A DNA stretch of 64,000 bases from Opitutia bacterium. GTDB lineage: Bacteria > Verrucomicrobiota > Verrucomicrobiia > Opitutales > Opitutaceae. Under the pieces are notes generated by a model. It worked only from the letters and a program-made list of their open reading frames with translations, did no database searches and was not told the DNA's origin. Of the stretch, positions 52,278 through 62,698 are shown piece after piece; within the stretch, counting starts at the first letter, position 1, and each line of letters opens with the position of its first letter. The stretch spans positions 1-64,000 of the forward strand of contig CANJCM010000009.1 in assembly GCA_947472765.1 (NCBI GenBank), read 5' to 3'. A program made the position numbers and the translations under genes.

Positions 52278-53541
52278 GATGGGTCAGGCTTTCCGCTATG
52301 CGCGGGTCGCGAATGGGGATCAACTTGGTGGTCGGGAAACTGCGGAGGTAAGCCCAAACGCAGACGCCACCGACGCCGGCCACGGAAGTGAGCACCCAGA
52401 GCAGGTTGATGGAAAGGAATGGGAGCGAGTCGCCGTGCGAATCCTTGAGCGCCGGAAGGACGTTGTAGCAGATGTCGATCAGGATGCTCGTCAGTATCGC
52501 GAGGGCGATGCGCCGGATGATGTGCGGTGTAACCTTGAAGCGATACGACAACAGGGCGAAGAACGGCAGGAAGAAGTGGCCGAAGAGAATAACCAGTCCG
52601 ACGTACCACCATTGGTTGGTCGTACCGTCGTGATTCAATTCACGCAGGTTATACCAGAAGGTTTCCTCGGGCACGTTCGCATTCCAGATGAGGAAATACT
52701 GCGAGAAGGTCACGTAGGCCCAGAACACCGTGAAGGCGAGCATGAGCTGGCCGATGCTGTGAAAGTGATTCGAGTTCAGCACGCCCTTGTAATTTCCCCG
52801 GCCGAGCAGCCAGACCATGATCAGCACGCCGCAGCAAAGTGCACCACGGATGCAATTCGCAAAGAACCAGACACCGTACATCGTCGAGAACCAGTGGTAC
52901 TCCAGGCTCTTCACCCAGTAGATGATGGCCGCCGTGAGGGTGAGGGCCACGATCGGCAGGCCAAACGCCGCCGTCTTCCGGTTCATGAAGGTCCAGCGGG
53001 TGTCGCCGTCCGCATCCTGCGAGAACGACGCTTTCCGCAGGCGGGCGGAGATCCAAATCCAGAGGAGAAAAAATGCGGCCGTACCGATGACGAAGGCCCG
53101 AACATTAAGAAAACCTTCCTTCTTTAGGTAAAGCGGGTCGTGGCCGACAGTGTGGCCGCCATGCAATTCACGGGCCGTGTTCATCCACGGCCAAACCAGA
53201 TCCGATTGGTAGAAGAGCGAGACGAGGATCAGCGGCAGGAAAAGCACGCCGAGCCACCGAAAGGCCATCAAGCCGTGTTCCCACTGCCGGCGAATCACCA
53301 CCGACCACGAAGCATCGACGATATGGTGAATCAGGATGAGCAGCAGCATGCCGAGGGCAATGGCTGTCCAGTAGGTGAGCCCCACCAGGTAGGAGAGTGC
53401 CACCGCCGAAGCAGGTGAAACCAGCAGCCCGAGCGCGGTGGCAGCGAGGCCGATCAGCCCAATGACGAGTGCCCGGCTCGCCTCAGGGGCGGCGGAGGAC
53501 TCGGCCGGCATGGCCGTGGCGGTGACAGCGTGAGAGCTCAT
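52270..53541 (-). CDS. actF: Alternative complex III membrane subunit ActF
   Basis: A 423-residue membrane protein with about ten helices, half-related to the NrfD-type ActC. It is part of the quinol:electron carrier oxidoreductase that replaces the bc1 complex. Visible marks are YWTAIALGMLLLILIHHIVD near the start, LNSNHFHSIGQLMLAFTVFW and YVTFSQYFLIWNANVPEETF, which are typical of ActF. Its ATG overlaps the actE stop (4 bp). Confidence 0.92.
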   Translation of the reverse strand: MSSHAVTATAMPAESSAAPEASRALVIGLIGLAATALGLLVSPASAVALSYLVGLTYWTAIALGMLLLILIHHIVDASWSVVIRRQWEHGLMAFRWLGVLFLPLILVSLFYQSDLVWPWMNTARELHGGHTVGHDPLYLKKEGFLNVRAFVIGTAAFFLLWIWISARLRKASFSQDADGDTRWTFMNRKTAAFGLPIVALTLTAAIIYWVKSLEYHWFSTMYGVWFFANCIRGALCCGVLIMVWLLGRGNYKGVLNSNHFHSIGQLMLAFTVFWAYVTFSQYFLIWNANVPEETFWYNLRELNHDGTTNQWWYVGLVILFGHFFLPFFALLSYRFKVTPHIIRRIALAILTSILIDICYNVLPALKDSHGDSLPFLSINLLWVLTSVAGVGGVCVWAYLRSFPTTKLIPIRDPRIAESLTHHE

Positions 53542-54191
53542 TGAATCCCGAGAGTTTGCCGCGCCGCGGCATCTGTAACATCAGCAGCAGTGCCTTGATG
53601 GGCCCGCTGCAGGGCGCGGATGTAAGCGACCACCGCCCACCGGTCGGCCGGCTCAAGCTTGTCGGCGTAGGGCAGCATGACCTTGCTGACCGAGCCGTTG
53701 GTAATCGTGTTGAAAAGCTCGCCCTCGGTCATGTTGCGAAGACGATCCGTGTGATAGTTGCCATTGGTGGTCAGCGACCCCATCCCGTAACGCAAGGTGA
53801 TGCCATTGCCGTCGCCGGCCGCCCCGTGGCAAACCTGGCAATAGATCGTATACCGATCGCGGCCGCGCTCCAGCAATTGACGGTCGACGGCGATGGCGGC
53901 CGGGAAAGTCTTCACCCAGGCGCCCGCAGCGTCCTTGCCACGAAACAGGTGATCGTCTTCCGCGAGCATTCCGCGCATGACGGTATTGGCCGGCGGCATC
54001 CGGTCGGCGCGGCCATCCGCGAAAAATTCGCTGGAGGACTGCGGGCGGAACTTCGGCTGATACTTCATGCCCGGGAATGCCCACTCCGGGAACACATCAA
54101 GTGGCGGAGAGGTGAATGCGACGCCCCGCAGTCCAAGGATGGACACGAGCAACGCGGCAACGAAGAGAGTGACGAGGTAGACGTGGCGCAT
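53538..54191 (-). CDS. actE: Alternative complex III monohaem cytochrome ActE
   Basis: A 217-residue membrane-anchored or lipid-bound cytochrome c. The N-terminal helix (YLVTLFVAALLVSILGLRG) precedes MKYQPKFRPQSSSEFFADGR, a region typical of ActE. The single haem motif is IYCQVCHGAAGDGNG, with the likely axial Met in SKVMLPYADKL. It would pass electrons from ActA/ActB towards soluble or operon-encoded cytochromes. It lies 2 bp downstream of actD. Confidence 0.92.
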   Translation of the reverse strand: MRHVYLVTLFVAALLVSILGLRGVAFTSPPLDVFPEWAFPGMKYQPKFRPQSSSEFFADGRADRMPPANTVMRGMLAEDDHLFRGKDAAGAWVKTFPAAIAVDRQLLERGRDRYTIYCQVCHGAAGDGNGITLRYGMGSLTTNGNYHTDRLRNMTEGELFNTITNGSVSKVMLPYADKLEPADRWAVVAYIRALQRAHQGTAADVTDAAARQTLGIQ

Positions 54192-54193
54192 GG

Positions 54194-54727
54194 TCAGGCC
54201 TCCAGCTCCGAAATCGCACGTCCCCCGGCCTGCTCCAGCAGCGCCTTGGTATTCGCGAGGTTGAACCGGGGATCCCGGGCTTCGATTACAATGAAGAAGG
54301 TATCGTCCATCCCGCGCCGGATCTGATCGTACTTCAGGACCGGGTGGTAATGCATCGGCAGTCCGTTAACCACGAACATGCCAATGATGGTCGCGAAGGC
54401 AGTAAACAGAATCGTGAGCTCGTAGCTCACCGGGAAAGCGAACATCGGACTGAACAACGGTTTTCCGCCCACCACCAACTGGTAGTCAACGGCGCCCGTC
54501 CACCAGATCATCGTCATACCGGTAAAGAAACCGGTGATGCCGCCGGCGAGTGAAATGCGGGGGACAATGGAACGCTTCAGGCCCATGGCTTTGTCCAAGC
54601 CGTGCACCGGCATCGGCGTAATGCAGTCCCAGTGCCGGAAACCGGCATCACGAACCTTCTCCGCCGCGTGATAAACGTCACGGGCGGTGTCGAAGCTGGC
54701 AATCAGGCCGTAAAGTGGTGCAGCCAT
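54194..54727 (-). CDS. actD: Alternative complex III subunit ActD (DUF3341)
   Basis: A two-helix membrane subunit of about 177 residues. YGLIASFDTARDVYHAAEKV, RHWDCITPMPVHGLDKAMGL and ELTILFTAFATIIGMFVVNG are conserved ActD features. HYHPVLKYDQIRRGMDDTFF and then FIVIEARDP follow the second helix. I chose the ATG at 54727, just after the actC stop, because conservation starts there. An ATG at 54775 adds 16 residues and overlaps actC by 41 bp. Confidence 0.9.
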   Translation of the reverse strand: MAAPLYGLIASFDTARDVYHAAEKVRDAGFRHWDCITPMPVHGLDKAMGLKRSIVPRISLAGGITGFFTGMTMIWWTGAVDYQLVVGGKPLFSPMFAFPVSYELTILFTAFATIIGMFVVNGLPMHYHPVLKYDQIRRGMDDTFFIVIEARDPRFNLANTKALLEQAGGRAISELEA

Positions 54728-54734
54728 GGTGGAA

Positions 54735-56177
54735 TCAGTGGGCTTGGCCCGAGGAGCCTTCGTGGGCGTGGACATCGGCCTGCGGAGTCACGGCCTTGAG
54801 TTCCGCCATCGGCATGACCGGCAGGAACCGGATGAAGAGCAGAAAGAGCACGGAGAATACGCCGAAGGTCCCAAAGAAGGTGAAGATTTCCACGATGCTG
54901 GGCGAGTAATAGCCCCAGCTCGACGGCAGGAAGTCGCGGGCGAGCGAGGTCACGATGATGACGAAGCGCTCGAACCACATTCCGACGTTTACGAAAATCG
55001 AGAGCACCCAGACCATCGTGGTGTTCTGACGCACCTTCTTGAACCAGAAGAACTGCGGCGTGATCACGTTGCACGAGATCATGATCCAGTAGGCCCACGC
55101 GTAGTGACCGAAGGCGCGATTGATGAAGGCGAACCCTTCGTACGGGTTCGTACTGTACCACGCGATGAAGAACTCCATCCCGTAGGCGTACCCGACGATC
55201 GTTCCGGTCGCCAAAGTGATCTTACACATGCAGTCGATGTGGTACTGCGTGATCAGATCCTCGAGTCCGTAGATGGCGCGCAACGGCAGCATCAGCGTGA
55301 GTACCATCCCGAAACCGGAGAAAATGGCGCCAGCGACGAAGTAAGGCGGGAAAATCGTCGTGTGCCAGCCCGGCAGCAATGAGACGGCGAAGTCGAACGA
55401 AACGATCGTGTGCACCGACAGCACCAGCGGCGTCGAGATGCCGGCGAGGATCAGGTACGCCATCTCGTAGTTGCTCCAATGACGGTTCGACCCACGCCAG
55501 CCCATCGCGAAGAGGCCGTAGAGGAAGGAGCGGAATTTGTTTCCGGCGGCGTAGAAGCGATCGCGCAGCACCGCGAGGTCAGGTAGAAGTCCGATGTACC
55601 AGAACAGGACCGAAACCGTACCGTACGTCGAAACCGCAAACACGTCCCACTCGAGGGGCGAACGGAAGTTCTGCCAGATGATGTTCGAGTTCGGAATCGG
55701 GAAGAGGTACCAGGCGTACCAAACGCGACCGACGTGGAAGACTGGGAAAATCGCCGCACAGACGACGGCGAAAATCGTCATCGCCTCGGCCGCACGATTG
55801 ATCGAGGTGCGCCATTTTTGCCGCAGGAGACAGAGAATGGCCGAGATCAGGGTGCCGGCGTGGCCGATGCCGATCCAGAAGACGAAATTGACGATGTCCC
55901 ACGCCCAGTTGACCGGATTGGCGTGACCCCAGACGCCGACGCCCGTGGCGACGAGGTAGGTGATACCCCCGACGGTGAAGCAGGCGATAAACGCGGCGAC
56001 CGCGAAACACACCCACCACCAAGTCGGAGTCTCGTCCTCAATGATCCCGCAAATCTTGTTCGTGATCCAGGAGAAGCTGCGGTTGTTCTCAACGAGCACC
56101 GCACGCGGGAGTACCGCGGGGTTCACTTCCCGAAGGATGGCCGGAGTGACGGCGGAGGAATCGGCGACGTGAGCCAT
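54735..56177 (-). CDS. actC: Alternative complex III NrfD-like subunit ActC
   Basis: A 480-residue polytopic protein of the NrfD family with about ten helices, the main quinol-interacting membrane subunit of ACIII. Blocks include [60 protein letters not shown] and [20 protein letters not shown]. The final helix region is followed by a His/Ala tail. It lies 51 bp downstream of actB and just ahead of actD. Confidence 0.95.
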   Translation of the reverse strand: MAHVADSSAVTPAILREVNPAVLPRAVLVENNRSFSWITNKICGIIEDETPTWWWVCFAVAAFIACFTVGGITYLVATGVGVWGHANPVNWAWDIVNFVFWIGIGHAGTLISAILCLLRQKWRTSINRAAEAMTIFAVVCAAIFPVFHVGRVWYAWYLFPIPNSNIIWQNFRSPLEWDVFAVSTYGTVSVLFWYIGLLPDLAVLRDRFYAAGNKFRSFLYGLFAMGWRGSNRHWSNYEMAYLILAGISTPLVLSVHTIVSFDFAVSLLPGWHTTIFPPYFVAGAIFSGFGMVLTLMLPLRAIYGLEDLITQYHIDCMCKITLATGTIVGYAYGMEFFIAWYSTNPYEGFAFINRAFGHYAWAYWIMISCNVITPQFFWFKKVRQNTTMVWVLSIFVNVGMWFERFVIIVTSLARDFLPSSWGYYSPSIVEIFTFFGTFGVFSVLFLLFIRFLPVMPMAELKAVTPQADVHAHEGSSGQAH

Positions 56178-56228
56178 TAGGAAAGTCCTCCCGGGCGGAG
56201 CGCCATGGTTGATTCAGCGGTATGCATC

Positions 56229-59200
56229 TCAGTGCCCACCCTTCTTGACTTCGGTGTCATGGCCGCCGGCATGCGGAGCCGCCGCCTCGTGCGCGCCACC
56301 GTGGGTGTCCGGCACGTTTTTCTTGTTATACTCCACCCGGCTAAGCGGGAGGCTGCCATAATCCGGCATCTTGGGATTGGGATTCCTCAGCTTGCCCGAA
56401 TAAGTGGTCCGCGGGCGGGTGTTGAGATAACCCAGTACCGCATAATCCTGCTCCCGGGCCTTCGCCTTCGAGACCGCGCTATTGGGATCGAGAATGTTGC
56501 CGAAGACGATCGCGTCGACCGGGCAGGTCTGCGCGCAAGCCGGCTTGACCGCACCATCGGGGACGACGACGTCACCCGGGCGGCCGGCTTGGGTCATCTT
56601 CACCTTGTGCTGAATCTTGGCGTTCTGGATGCGCTGCACGCAGTAGGTGCACTTTTCCATCACGCCGCGCATCCGGACCGATACCTCGGGATTCTTCGCC
56701 ATCTTCACGAGTTCCGGCATGCCGAAAGGAGCAAGCTGGCCCATGTAGAGCTGGTCGAGGGAGCGCTGATTCCAGTCGAAGAAGTTAAAGCGCCGGACCT
56801 TGTACGGACAATTGTTCGCGCAATAGCGGGTACCGATGCAGCGATTGTAGGCCATGACGTTCAGGCCTTCGTCGTCGTGCACGGTCGCATTGACAGGGCA
56901 CACCGTTTCACACGGCGCCAACTCGCAATGCACACAGGTCATTGGCTGCAGCGAAATCTGCGGATCCTCCGGCAACTCGCGATTGCCTTCGCCGCCGAAT
57001 GCCCCGGCGTCTGCCGTCCCGCTGGAATAATAGCGGTCCAAGCGGATCCAGTGCATCTCGCGACCCCGCATGACCTGCTCCTTGCCCACGATCGGAATGT
57101 TATTTTCCGCCTGGCAGGCCACCACGCAGGCGTTACAGCCGATGCAGGTGTTGAGGTCGATCGACATGCCCCACTGATGGTGACCGTCGAGCTTGGGCGT
57201 CTGATAAAGGGAATTGCCGCGCGGAATCTGCGTCGCCCGCTCCGCCGGCGTCATCTTTTCGCCGTATTCGCCCAGAATTGTCGGGGAGTGTGACTCCATG
57301 CCGATCTTCGTCACGAAAGCCGGATCGTCCTGGTAGCTGTTCGCGCCTTCGTAATTGGCTTCGCGAACGATATCACGGCCTTCCATCGACCAGTGCTCCT
57401 GGGTGTTCGCAAGCAGCATGCGGTCACCGGTAGCCGTGAGCTTCCCACCTGTCGCGACGTTCATCGCGCCCGAGGTCCGCAGCGCGTAGCCGTTAAAGCC
57501 GGCACCCTTGCCAACGTGACCCGCCACCGTCCGGCCGTAGCCGAGCGGAACGACAATCGTGTAATTCGAGAGACCCGGTTGGATGTGCACCGGGCCGCGA
57601 ATCTTGCGGCCACCCACCGTCAATTCGAAGACGTGCGCGTTTTCTTTACCGATGCTGAAATCGTTTTCTTCCTTCCGGACGACTTGGATCAGGGATCCCT
57701 TCGGATCGATGCCGAGATCCTTGCCGAGGCGGGGACTCACCAGGATCGCGTTGTCCCAGGAAATTTTCGTGATCGGATCCGGACACTCCTGCAGCCAGCC
57801 GTTGTTGGCAAAGCGGCCATCATCCATCTTGTGGTCGGCCACAAAACGGACCTCGAGATTGTCCTTGCCCAAGGCCACCGGCGTGGAGGACCGGAGGAGC
57901 GCCGTGACGCCCTGACGGTTGAAATTCACCGTAGCCTTCTCGTAGGCGGAACCCGCGATCAAGCCGTCGTGCAGGAACCGGCGAACGGCCTTTTCGGCAT
58001 TCGCCCCCGCCGTGGCGGAAATCGTCTCAACGACCAACGCGTAGGCATCGGCGGTAGCGTTGCCAGCAATCCGCGCCAGCACTTCGATCTGCGTCAGCCC
58101 GCCAAAAAGCGGGAGAATCATCGGCTGAATCGCCACGATCGTACCGTCCGCCGTGCGGGCATCGCCCCACGACTCGAGGTAGTGCGCGGCCGCGAGATGC
58201 GTCACGTTCGCCGCCGAGGAGGTTTCGTCCAGGGAGTAGCCGAGACGGACGACTTCGCCGACGCTCTTCTGCAGCGCAGCCCACTCGAGGTCCGCCGGCG
58301 CATTGTAGGCCGGATTGCCACCGAGGATGACGAGCGTGCGGATGGACCCGCCCTTGATGGCAGCGGCGAGTTCAGAGATGGACGCCGCGGAAGTAGCGGG
58401 AACGCGCACCAGCTCCAACGTCTGGCCCACATTACCGAGGGCTGCGTTGATCGCGTAAGCCAGAGCGTGCACTTCGGCCGGGAGATGCGCGCCGGCGACC
58501 ACGAGGGACTCACCGCGATGCGCCAGCAAATCCGCGGCACATTCGGCGACCCACTGCGGCTTGACGTCGAGGCCGGCGCCCAGCGCCTGCACCGAACTGC
58601 GGAGATTGGAATCCACGGCGCCGGCCAGCTGCGCCGCCAGAGCGAGCATGTGGCTGGTGGCAAGCCGCAGGCGGTGATCCGCCATGCTGCCGGTGAGCGT
58701 CAGCGCGCTCTCCGCCACATACAGGCGGTTCATGGGATCGTCCTTCTTCGCCACCCGGCGGCCCTGGGAGAATGCCCGGGCGTAGGCGAGGCTGCCGGCT
58801 TCGGCATGCAGGAAATCGCAATCGAGCGAAACAATGCGCTTCGCCTTGGCGAAACGGTAGACCGGCTTCACGCCGGCACCAAAGGCAGCCTGCGTCGCCG
58901 CGACGGGCGCCTCGTCGGAAATCGGCTCGTATTCCGACCAGATCGCACGGGGAAACTTGCTGCGCAATGCGGCCACGAGGCGGGCGCGGGTCGGCGACGA
59001 CGATTCGTCCGCCAGAAAAGCGAGACCGGTGCCCTGGTTCGAGGCGTAGTTCTGGCCAATGCCGGCGAGAAGCGCGTTGACTGCATCCGCCTTGATGATC
59101 GCTCCACCCTTGGTGTGGGCGGTCGAGCGATCCGGATCGTAAAGATCCAGCAGGGATGCCTGGGCAGCAAGCGAAGCCGCGCCACCATGCGGCTCGTAGG

Positions 59201-59585
59201 TGGGATTGCCTTCGACCTTCGTCGGACGGCCTTGATGGGTTTCCGCGAGCAGCGGGATGGCCCATTTGCGCACCGGAAAAGCGGTCGCGTAATATTGGGG
59301 AAGACCGGGAATGACCCCCTCGACCGACTTGCCGAATGGCAGGATATTGCGTTCCGGGCGGCGGCAGCCCGCCACGCCCACTCCACCGAGCGCAAAAGAC
59401 GCCGCCATCAACTTCATGAACTGCCGGCGATCAACGCCCGTCAGCTCCGAAGCACCTTCGGGAAATTCGCGCTGCAACTGCGCCTTGAAACCGGGCGTTT
59501 CGGCCAGTTCGTCGAGGCTGCGCCAGTACTTGGGCCCGGTCAGCTCGCGTTCAGAAGGCGCCGGATGTTCAAATTTGCGTTTCAT
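56229..59585 (-). CDS. actB: Alternative complex III ActB (molybdopterin-like/Fe-S fusion)
   Basis: A 1118-residue periplasmic subunit. A twin-arginine signal is at residues 53-74 ([18 protein letters not shown], ending VAGC, which could be lipidated). The first two-thirds resemble a molybdopterin oxidoreductase (ActB1) without evident cofactor motifs, as known for ACIII. The C-terminal third is a ferredoxin-like ActB2 with Cys motifs [41 protein letters not shown] and CAQTCP, enough for three [4Fe-4S] and one [3Fe-4S] cluster. The His/Gly-rich C terminus is unusual. It overlaps actA by 4 bp. Confidence 0.95.
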   Translation of the reverse strand: MKRKFEHPAPSERELTGPKYWRSLDELAETPGFKAQLQREFPEGASELTGVDRRQFMKLMAASFALGGVGVAGCRRPERNILPFGKSVEGVIPGLPQYYATAFPVRKWAIPLLAETHQGRPTKVEGNPTYEPHGGAASLAAQASLLDLYDPDRSTAHTKGGAIIKADAVNALLAGIGQNYASNQGTGLAFLADESSSPTRARLVAALRSKFPRAIWSEYEPISDEAPVAATQAAFGAGVKPVYRFAKAKRIVSLDCDFLHAEAGSLAYARAFSQGRRVAKKDDPMNRLYVAESALTLTGSMADHRLRLATSHMLALAAQLAGAVDSNLRSSVQALGAGLDVKPQWVAECAADLLAHRGESLVVAGAHLPAEVHALAYAINAALGNVGQTLELVRVPATSAASISELAAAIKGGSIRTLVILGGNPAYNAPADLEWAALQKSVGEVVRLGYSLDETSSAANVTHLAAAHYLESWGDARTADGTIVAIQPMILPLFGGLTQIEVLARIAGNATADAYALVVETISATAGANAEKAVRRFLHDGLIAGSAYEKATVNFNRQGVTALLRSSTPVALGKDNLEVRFVADHKMDDGRFANNGWLQECPDPITKISWDNAILVSPRLGKDLGIDPKGSLIQVVRKEENDFSIGKENAHVFELTVGGRKIRGPVHIQPGLSNYTIVVPLGYGRTVAGHVGKGAGFNGYALRTSGAMNVATGGKLTATGDRMLLANTQEHWSMEGRDIVREANYEGANSYQDDPAFVTKIGMESHSPTILGEYGEKMTPAERATQIPRGNSLYQTPKLDGHHQWGMSIDLNTCIGCNACVVACQAENNIPIVGKEQVMRGREMHWIRLDRYYSSGTADAGAFGGEGNRELPEDPQISLQPMTCVHCELAPCETVCPVNATVHDDEGLNVMAYNRCIGTRYCANNCPYKVRRFNFFDWNQRSLDQLYMGQLAPFGMPELVKMAKNPEVSVRMRGVMEKCTYCVQRIQNAKIQHKVKMTQAGRPGDVVVPDGAVKPACAQTCPVDAIVFGNILDPNSAVSKAKAREQDYAVLGYLNTRPRTTYSGKLRNPNPKMPDYGSLPLSRVEYNKKNVPDTHGGAHEAAAPHAGGHDTEVKKGGH

Positions 59586-60235
59586 CGATGACAGCCGGAA
59601 CAGCTTTCCGGGGCCTTGACCTTCCAGTTGTGCAAGAATTCCTGCGCGTCCTTTTGACGCCCCTGTTCCGCCAGCGTCTTCGAATCCAGATTGAAGACAT
59701 CCTTCGGGTCGCGAATCCGGTTTTCCGGATTACGATGGCACTCGATACAAAACGCCATGCTCAGCGGCTGCGCGTGGCGGACCGTATCCATTTCGTTGAC
59801 CTTGCCATGGCACTCAACGCACGAAACGCCGCGGTTTACGTGGATCGAGTGATTGAAGTAGGCGTAATCCGGCGTCGTGTGAATCCAGACCCACGGAACC
59901 GGTGTGCCCTTTTCGTAGCTCTCGCGCACCGGGGCCAGCAGCGGGCTGGTGGCCTTTACGACGCTATGGCAGTTCATGCACGTCTGCGCGGTGGGAACGT
60001 TGGAATGGCCGGACTTGTCGACGTTCGAGTGACAATAACGGCAATCCAAGCCGACTTCCTGGACGTGCTTGGCGTGGCTGAAGGGCACGGGCTGGACCGG
60101 CGCATAGCCGACCCGCGTGTACTTCGGCGTCATGTAGTAGGTCACGCCGGCGGTGGCGATCCCGACGAGCACGCCCAGATAAACGATAATCTGGAGCGGC
60201 AGCTTGTTGACCGACTTCGGGAAAAGTTTCGACAT
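59582..60235 (-). CDS. actA: Alternative complex III pentahaem cytochrome ActA
   Basis: A 217-residue membrane-anchored cytochrome with five CxxCH motifs: CRYCH, CMNCH, CVECH, CIECH and CSGCH. The N-terminal helix (LQIIVYLGVLVGIATAGVTY) is followed by PVPFSHAKHVQEVGLDCRYC and NRGVSCVECHGKVNEM, closely matching ActA. It takes electrons from ActB. The 4-bp overlap with actB points to coupled translation. Confidence 0.95.
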   Translation of the reverse strand: MSKLFPKSVNKLPLQIIVYLGVLVGIATAGVTYYMTPKYTRVGYAPVQPVPFSHAKHVQEVGLDCRYCHSNVDKSGHSNVPTAQTCMNCHSVVKATSPLLAPVRESYEKGTPVPWVWIHTTPDYAYFNHSIHVNRGVSCVECHGKVNEMDTVRHAQPLSMAFCIECHRNPENRIRDPKDVFNLDSKTLAEQGRQKDAQEFLHNWKVKAPESCSGCHR

Positions 60236-60262
60236 GAGCGGAGAATGTCGGAGGCCGGTCCG

Positions 60263-60466
60263 TTAGACGGAGTCTGAGCGACGGGCGACCGCCCGCGAAT
60301 CCGGGCGCACCGCGAAGGGGAGCGCCGGGGTCCCGGTGGAGTCGGCGGCAGGTGAATCGACCGTTGCCACGGCCGAGCGGGCGAACAGACGCGGAAAGAA
60401 ACTGGAAATGGCGACCACTCCGAGCAGCTTGGCGAAGAATTCTTTCCGCGATGAGTTGTGTGTCAC
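60263..60466 (-). CDS. Possible small Tat-exported protein heading the ACIII operon
   Basis: A 67-residue frame starting at the GTG at 60466. SSRKEFFAKLLGVVAISSFF resembles a signal peptide with a weak twin-arginine-like RK, followed by PRLFARSAVATVDSPAADST and a C-terminal RPDSRAVARRSDSV. I recall short SRR-x-FF-containing peptides at this position in related operons, but the memory is not firm. The stop lies 27 bp before actA. If not translated, this is the actA leader. Confidence 0.5.
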   Translation of the reverse strand: MTHNSSRKEFFAKLLGVVAISSFFPRLFARSAVATVDSPAADSTGTPALPFAVRPDSRAVARRSDSV

Positions 60467-60719
60467 GGGACGGGTGAGTGAGGAGGAAAAATCGCTGGCG
60501 AAACAAGGGAGCGGCGTTTCGCTTGTAAACCAAAATTTCGGCGCCGGGTTTTTCGCGACCATTAATTAGGCGGTGCGGCCACTCCAAATGCTGTCGCTAA
60601 TCTTGATAAAATTTCCCGGCCTTCACTCGCAACCCGCCGGGGATCGGCTGCGCGCCGGGTCCGTGGAACTACCGGCAGATCTTTTTTCGGCTCGGGGCCG
60701 AAATCGCGCACGTTGGAAA
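60467..60719 (-). promoter_or_regulatory. Likely promoter region of the ACIII operon
   Basis: A 253-bp spacer between the ABC ATPase stop and the small gene, AT-rich around 60540-60620 (for example aattaat near 60563 and gataaaatttccc near 60605). A hairpin, ttcggctcggggccgaa (about 60688-60704), sits after the ABC gene; its T-run is on the wrong side for a minus-strand terminator. I see no confident -35/-10 or -24/-12 pair. Confidence 0.4.
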
Positions 60720-61433
60720 TTAAACAAACACCCCGTCCCGCATCGGACGGGTCAAATCGCAGCGTTGCGCGATCTCGGGATTGTGGGTGACCAGTACCAC
60801 CGCCTGGTTGTTTTCCTTGGCAAGCTGGGTCAGCAGGTCGAAGACCATCGCCGAGTTCTTGACGTCGAGGTTTCCGGTCGGTTCATCGGCGAGAATCAGG
60901 GCGGGTTCGTTCGCCAGCGCCCGCGCGATGGCCACCCGCTGTTGCTCGCCGCCGGAGAGTTGCGTGCCCAAGCGGTGGGTTTTCGCACCGAGTCCGACCG
61001 AACCGAGCAAGGCGTGCGCCCGTGCCTCCATTTCCGCCGGCTGCAACTTCGCGAGCTTGCGCATTGGCATGAGGACGTTTTCCAGCGCGGTGAACTCGAG
61101 CATCAAAAAGTGAAACTGAAACACGAATCCGATGTGGGCTCCCCGCGCGGCGGTGCGAGCGACGTCGTCGTGATTGGAAACAGTCTGTCCGTTCAACTCG
61201 ATTTGACCGTCATCCGGCCGGTCCAGCAGGCCCATGAGGTAGAGCAGGGTGCTCTTGCCGCAACCTGACGGCCCAACAATGGCGCAAACCTTGCCCCGCT
61301 CCCCTTCGAACGAAACCCCTCGCAGGACGTGCACTCTCCCCTCCCCCTCTCCCAGATAACGGTGCAGGCCAGTGCAACGCAGCACGACGTCGCCTCGGTT
61401 GGCCAAAGCTGACTGGGGGCGGGTCTGGCTCAT
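60720..61433 (-). CDS. ABC transporter ATP-binding protein (LolD/MacB type)
   Basis: A 237-residue ATPase. Walker A is GPSGCGKST (about 53-61), the signature is LSGGEQQR, Walker B is LILADEPTGNLD, and the H-loop is VTHNPE. The Q-loop region reads FVFQFHFLMLEFTALENVLM, the form found in LolD and MacB ATPases that drive lipoprotein or efflux permeases. It overlaps the permease stop by 4 bp (ATGA). With the permease, HlyD and a TolC-like gene it forms one export system. Confidence 0.93.
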   Translation of the reverse strand: MSQTRPQSALANRGDVVLRCTGLHRYLGEGEGRVHVLRGVSFEGERGKVCAIVGPSGCGKSTLLYLMGLLDRPDDGQIELNGQTVSNHDDVARTAARGAHIGFVFQFHFLMLEFTALENVLMPMRKLAKLQPAEMEARAHALLGSVGLGAKTHRLGTQLSGGEQQRVAIARALANEPALILADEPTGNLDVKNSAMVFDLLTQLAKENNQAVVLVTHNPEIAQRCDLTRPMRDGVFV

Positions 61434-62671
61434 TGGGCGGTGCCGCGGACGATGTCGCCCGGCTCCAGCCGCGCAGCGCGCCGGGCGGGAATGATGCTCG
61501 CGACCATGACCATCACCACGGCGGTCGCCACCGCCTCGAAATAGTGCATCGGGTCCCACGCCACTTGGAACGTGCTCGTCGTAAAGATGCCCGTAATCGA
61601 CAGCGGCAGTTGCGAAACGGCAAAGGTCACGGCCGCGCCAAACAGCGCTCCCAACGCGGATCCGATGCCCAGCACAATACCGGCCTGCCAGAGGAAAATC
61701 TGCGTAATATCGCGCCGCTCGTAACCCATCGACCGCAGGATCGCGATGTCCTTGGTCTTCTCGATCACGATCATTGCCAGCGTGTTGAACATGGCGAGGC
61801 TCGCGATGAGGGTGAACACGGTCACCGTGATCCCGCTGGAAATCTGCAGCGCGTCGAAGACCCCCAACCACACTTCCTCGCGCTTTTGCCAGGGCGTGAC
61901 GCTGTGCGACAGCACCTCCGTCATCCGCAGCGCATCGGCCGGCGCCTGATTCGGGTCGAACAGGCTGACCTGGATGAACGAGGCACCGGACGGGCGTTTC
62001 AGCAGCGAACGCGCCTCGCTCAGGTCAACGTAGAGGCGGGCCCGGTCGATGTCGCGCACGCCGGTTTCGAAAACGGCTGCCACGCGGTAACGCCGGGATT
62101 CGCCCCGGGCGGTGACGGTGAACCAGTCGTTGATCGCGAGCTGGAGGCGATCCGCGATCACGCGGCCCACAATCACATCCGAGGGCGACCGCCGAAAGTT
62201 ATCCAGGTTGCCCGCGGCAATTTGCTGCGCGAGGTCCGAGACCTGCAGGTGATCCTCGATCTGGACCCCATAAGCCTGCGCATCGGTCGAGCGAAACGAG
62301 CTCGTCAGCTGGACGTTGCCGTGCAGCACCGCCGAGGCCCCACGCACATTGGTGAACTCGCGCACCGCGGCAATCACCCGCCTCGGCTCCTCGACCCCCT
62401 CGATGTATTGCACGCCTTCCTTCTGCAAAATCTGAAAGTCCGAACCCCCGGGCGCACTCATGCTGCGCATGGTGTCCTGAATTCGATCCTCCACCCGAAT
62501 CGCGCCATTGGTGCCGAGGAGCGTGCGCAGGAAGACAACTTTGAAGCCGCTGGTCGTGGCCTGCGTAACGACGAACAAGCCCACGCCCAGAATCGTGCAG
62601 GCCAGGCTCATCAACATCGCCCGTTTCTTCGCCGTCAGAAAACGGAAGCCGATGCGCAGGTTGTTCGACAT
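61430..62671 (-). CDS. ABC transporter permease (LolC/E-MacB/FtsX type)
   Basis: A 413-residue permease with four membrane helices. The first is at about 17-37 (AMLMSLACTILGVGLFVVTQ); then a large periplasmic domain (about 50-270); then three helices (VFTLIASLAMFNTLAMIVIE, the Gly/Ala-rich IVLGIGSALGALFGAAVTFA, and VATAVVMVMVASIIPARRAA). KTKDIAILRSMGYERRDI is the coupling loop shared by the LolCE/MacB family. The HlyD neighbour makes a MacAB-like exporter more likely than lipoprotein sorting. Confidence 0.92.
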   Translation of the reverse strand: MSNNLRIGFRFLTAKKRAMLMSLACTILGVGLFVVTQATTSGFKVVFLRTLLGTNGAIRVEDRIQDTMRSMSAPGGSDFQILQKEGVQYIEGVEEPRRVIAAVREFTNVRGASAVLHGNVQLTSSFRSTDAQAYGVQIEDHLQVSDLAQQIAAGNLDNFRRSPSDVIVGRVIADRLQLAINDWFTVTARGESRRYRVAAVFETGVRDIDRARLYVDLSEARSLLKRPSGASFIQVSLFDPNQAPADALRMTEVLSHSVTPWQKREEVWLGVFDALQISSGITVTVFTLIASLAMFNTLAMIVIEKTKDIAILRSMGYERRDITQIFLWQAGIVLGIGSALGALFGAAVTFAVSQLPLSITGIFTTSTFQVAWDPMHYFEAVATAVVMVMVASIIPARRAARLEPGDIVRGTAQ

Positions 62672-62698
62672 CGCCGGAAACGGGGCGCCCAGACGGCG

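Noticed and set aside
57393-59591. A 730-codon plus-strand frame opposite actB
   Set aside because: Same GC artefact; actB carries an export signal and five cysteine motifs on the other strand.
60686-60710. Hairpin with adjoining T-run after the ABC ATPase gene
   Set aside because: The T-run precedes the stem on the plus strand and becomes an A-run on the minus strand, so it cannot terminate the minus-strand ABC operon.
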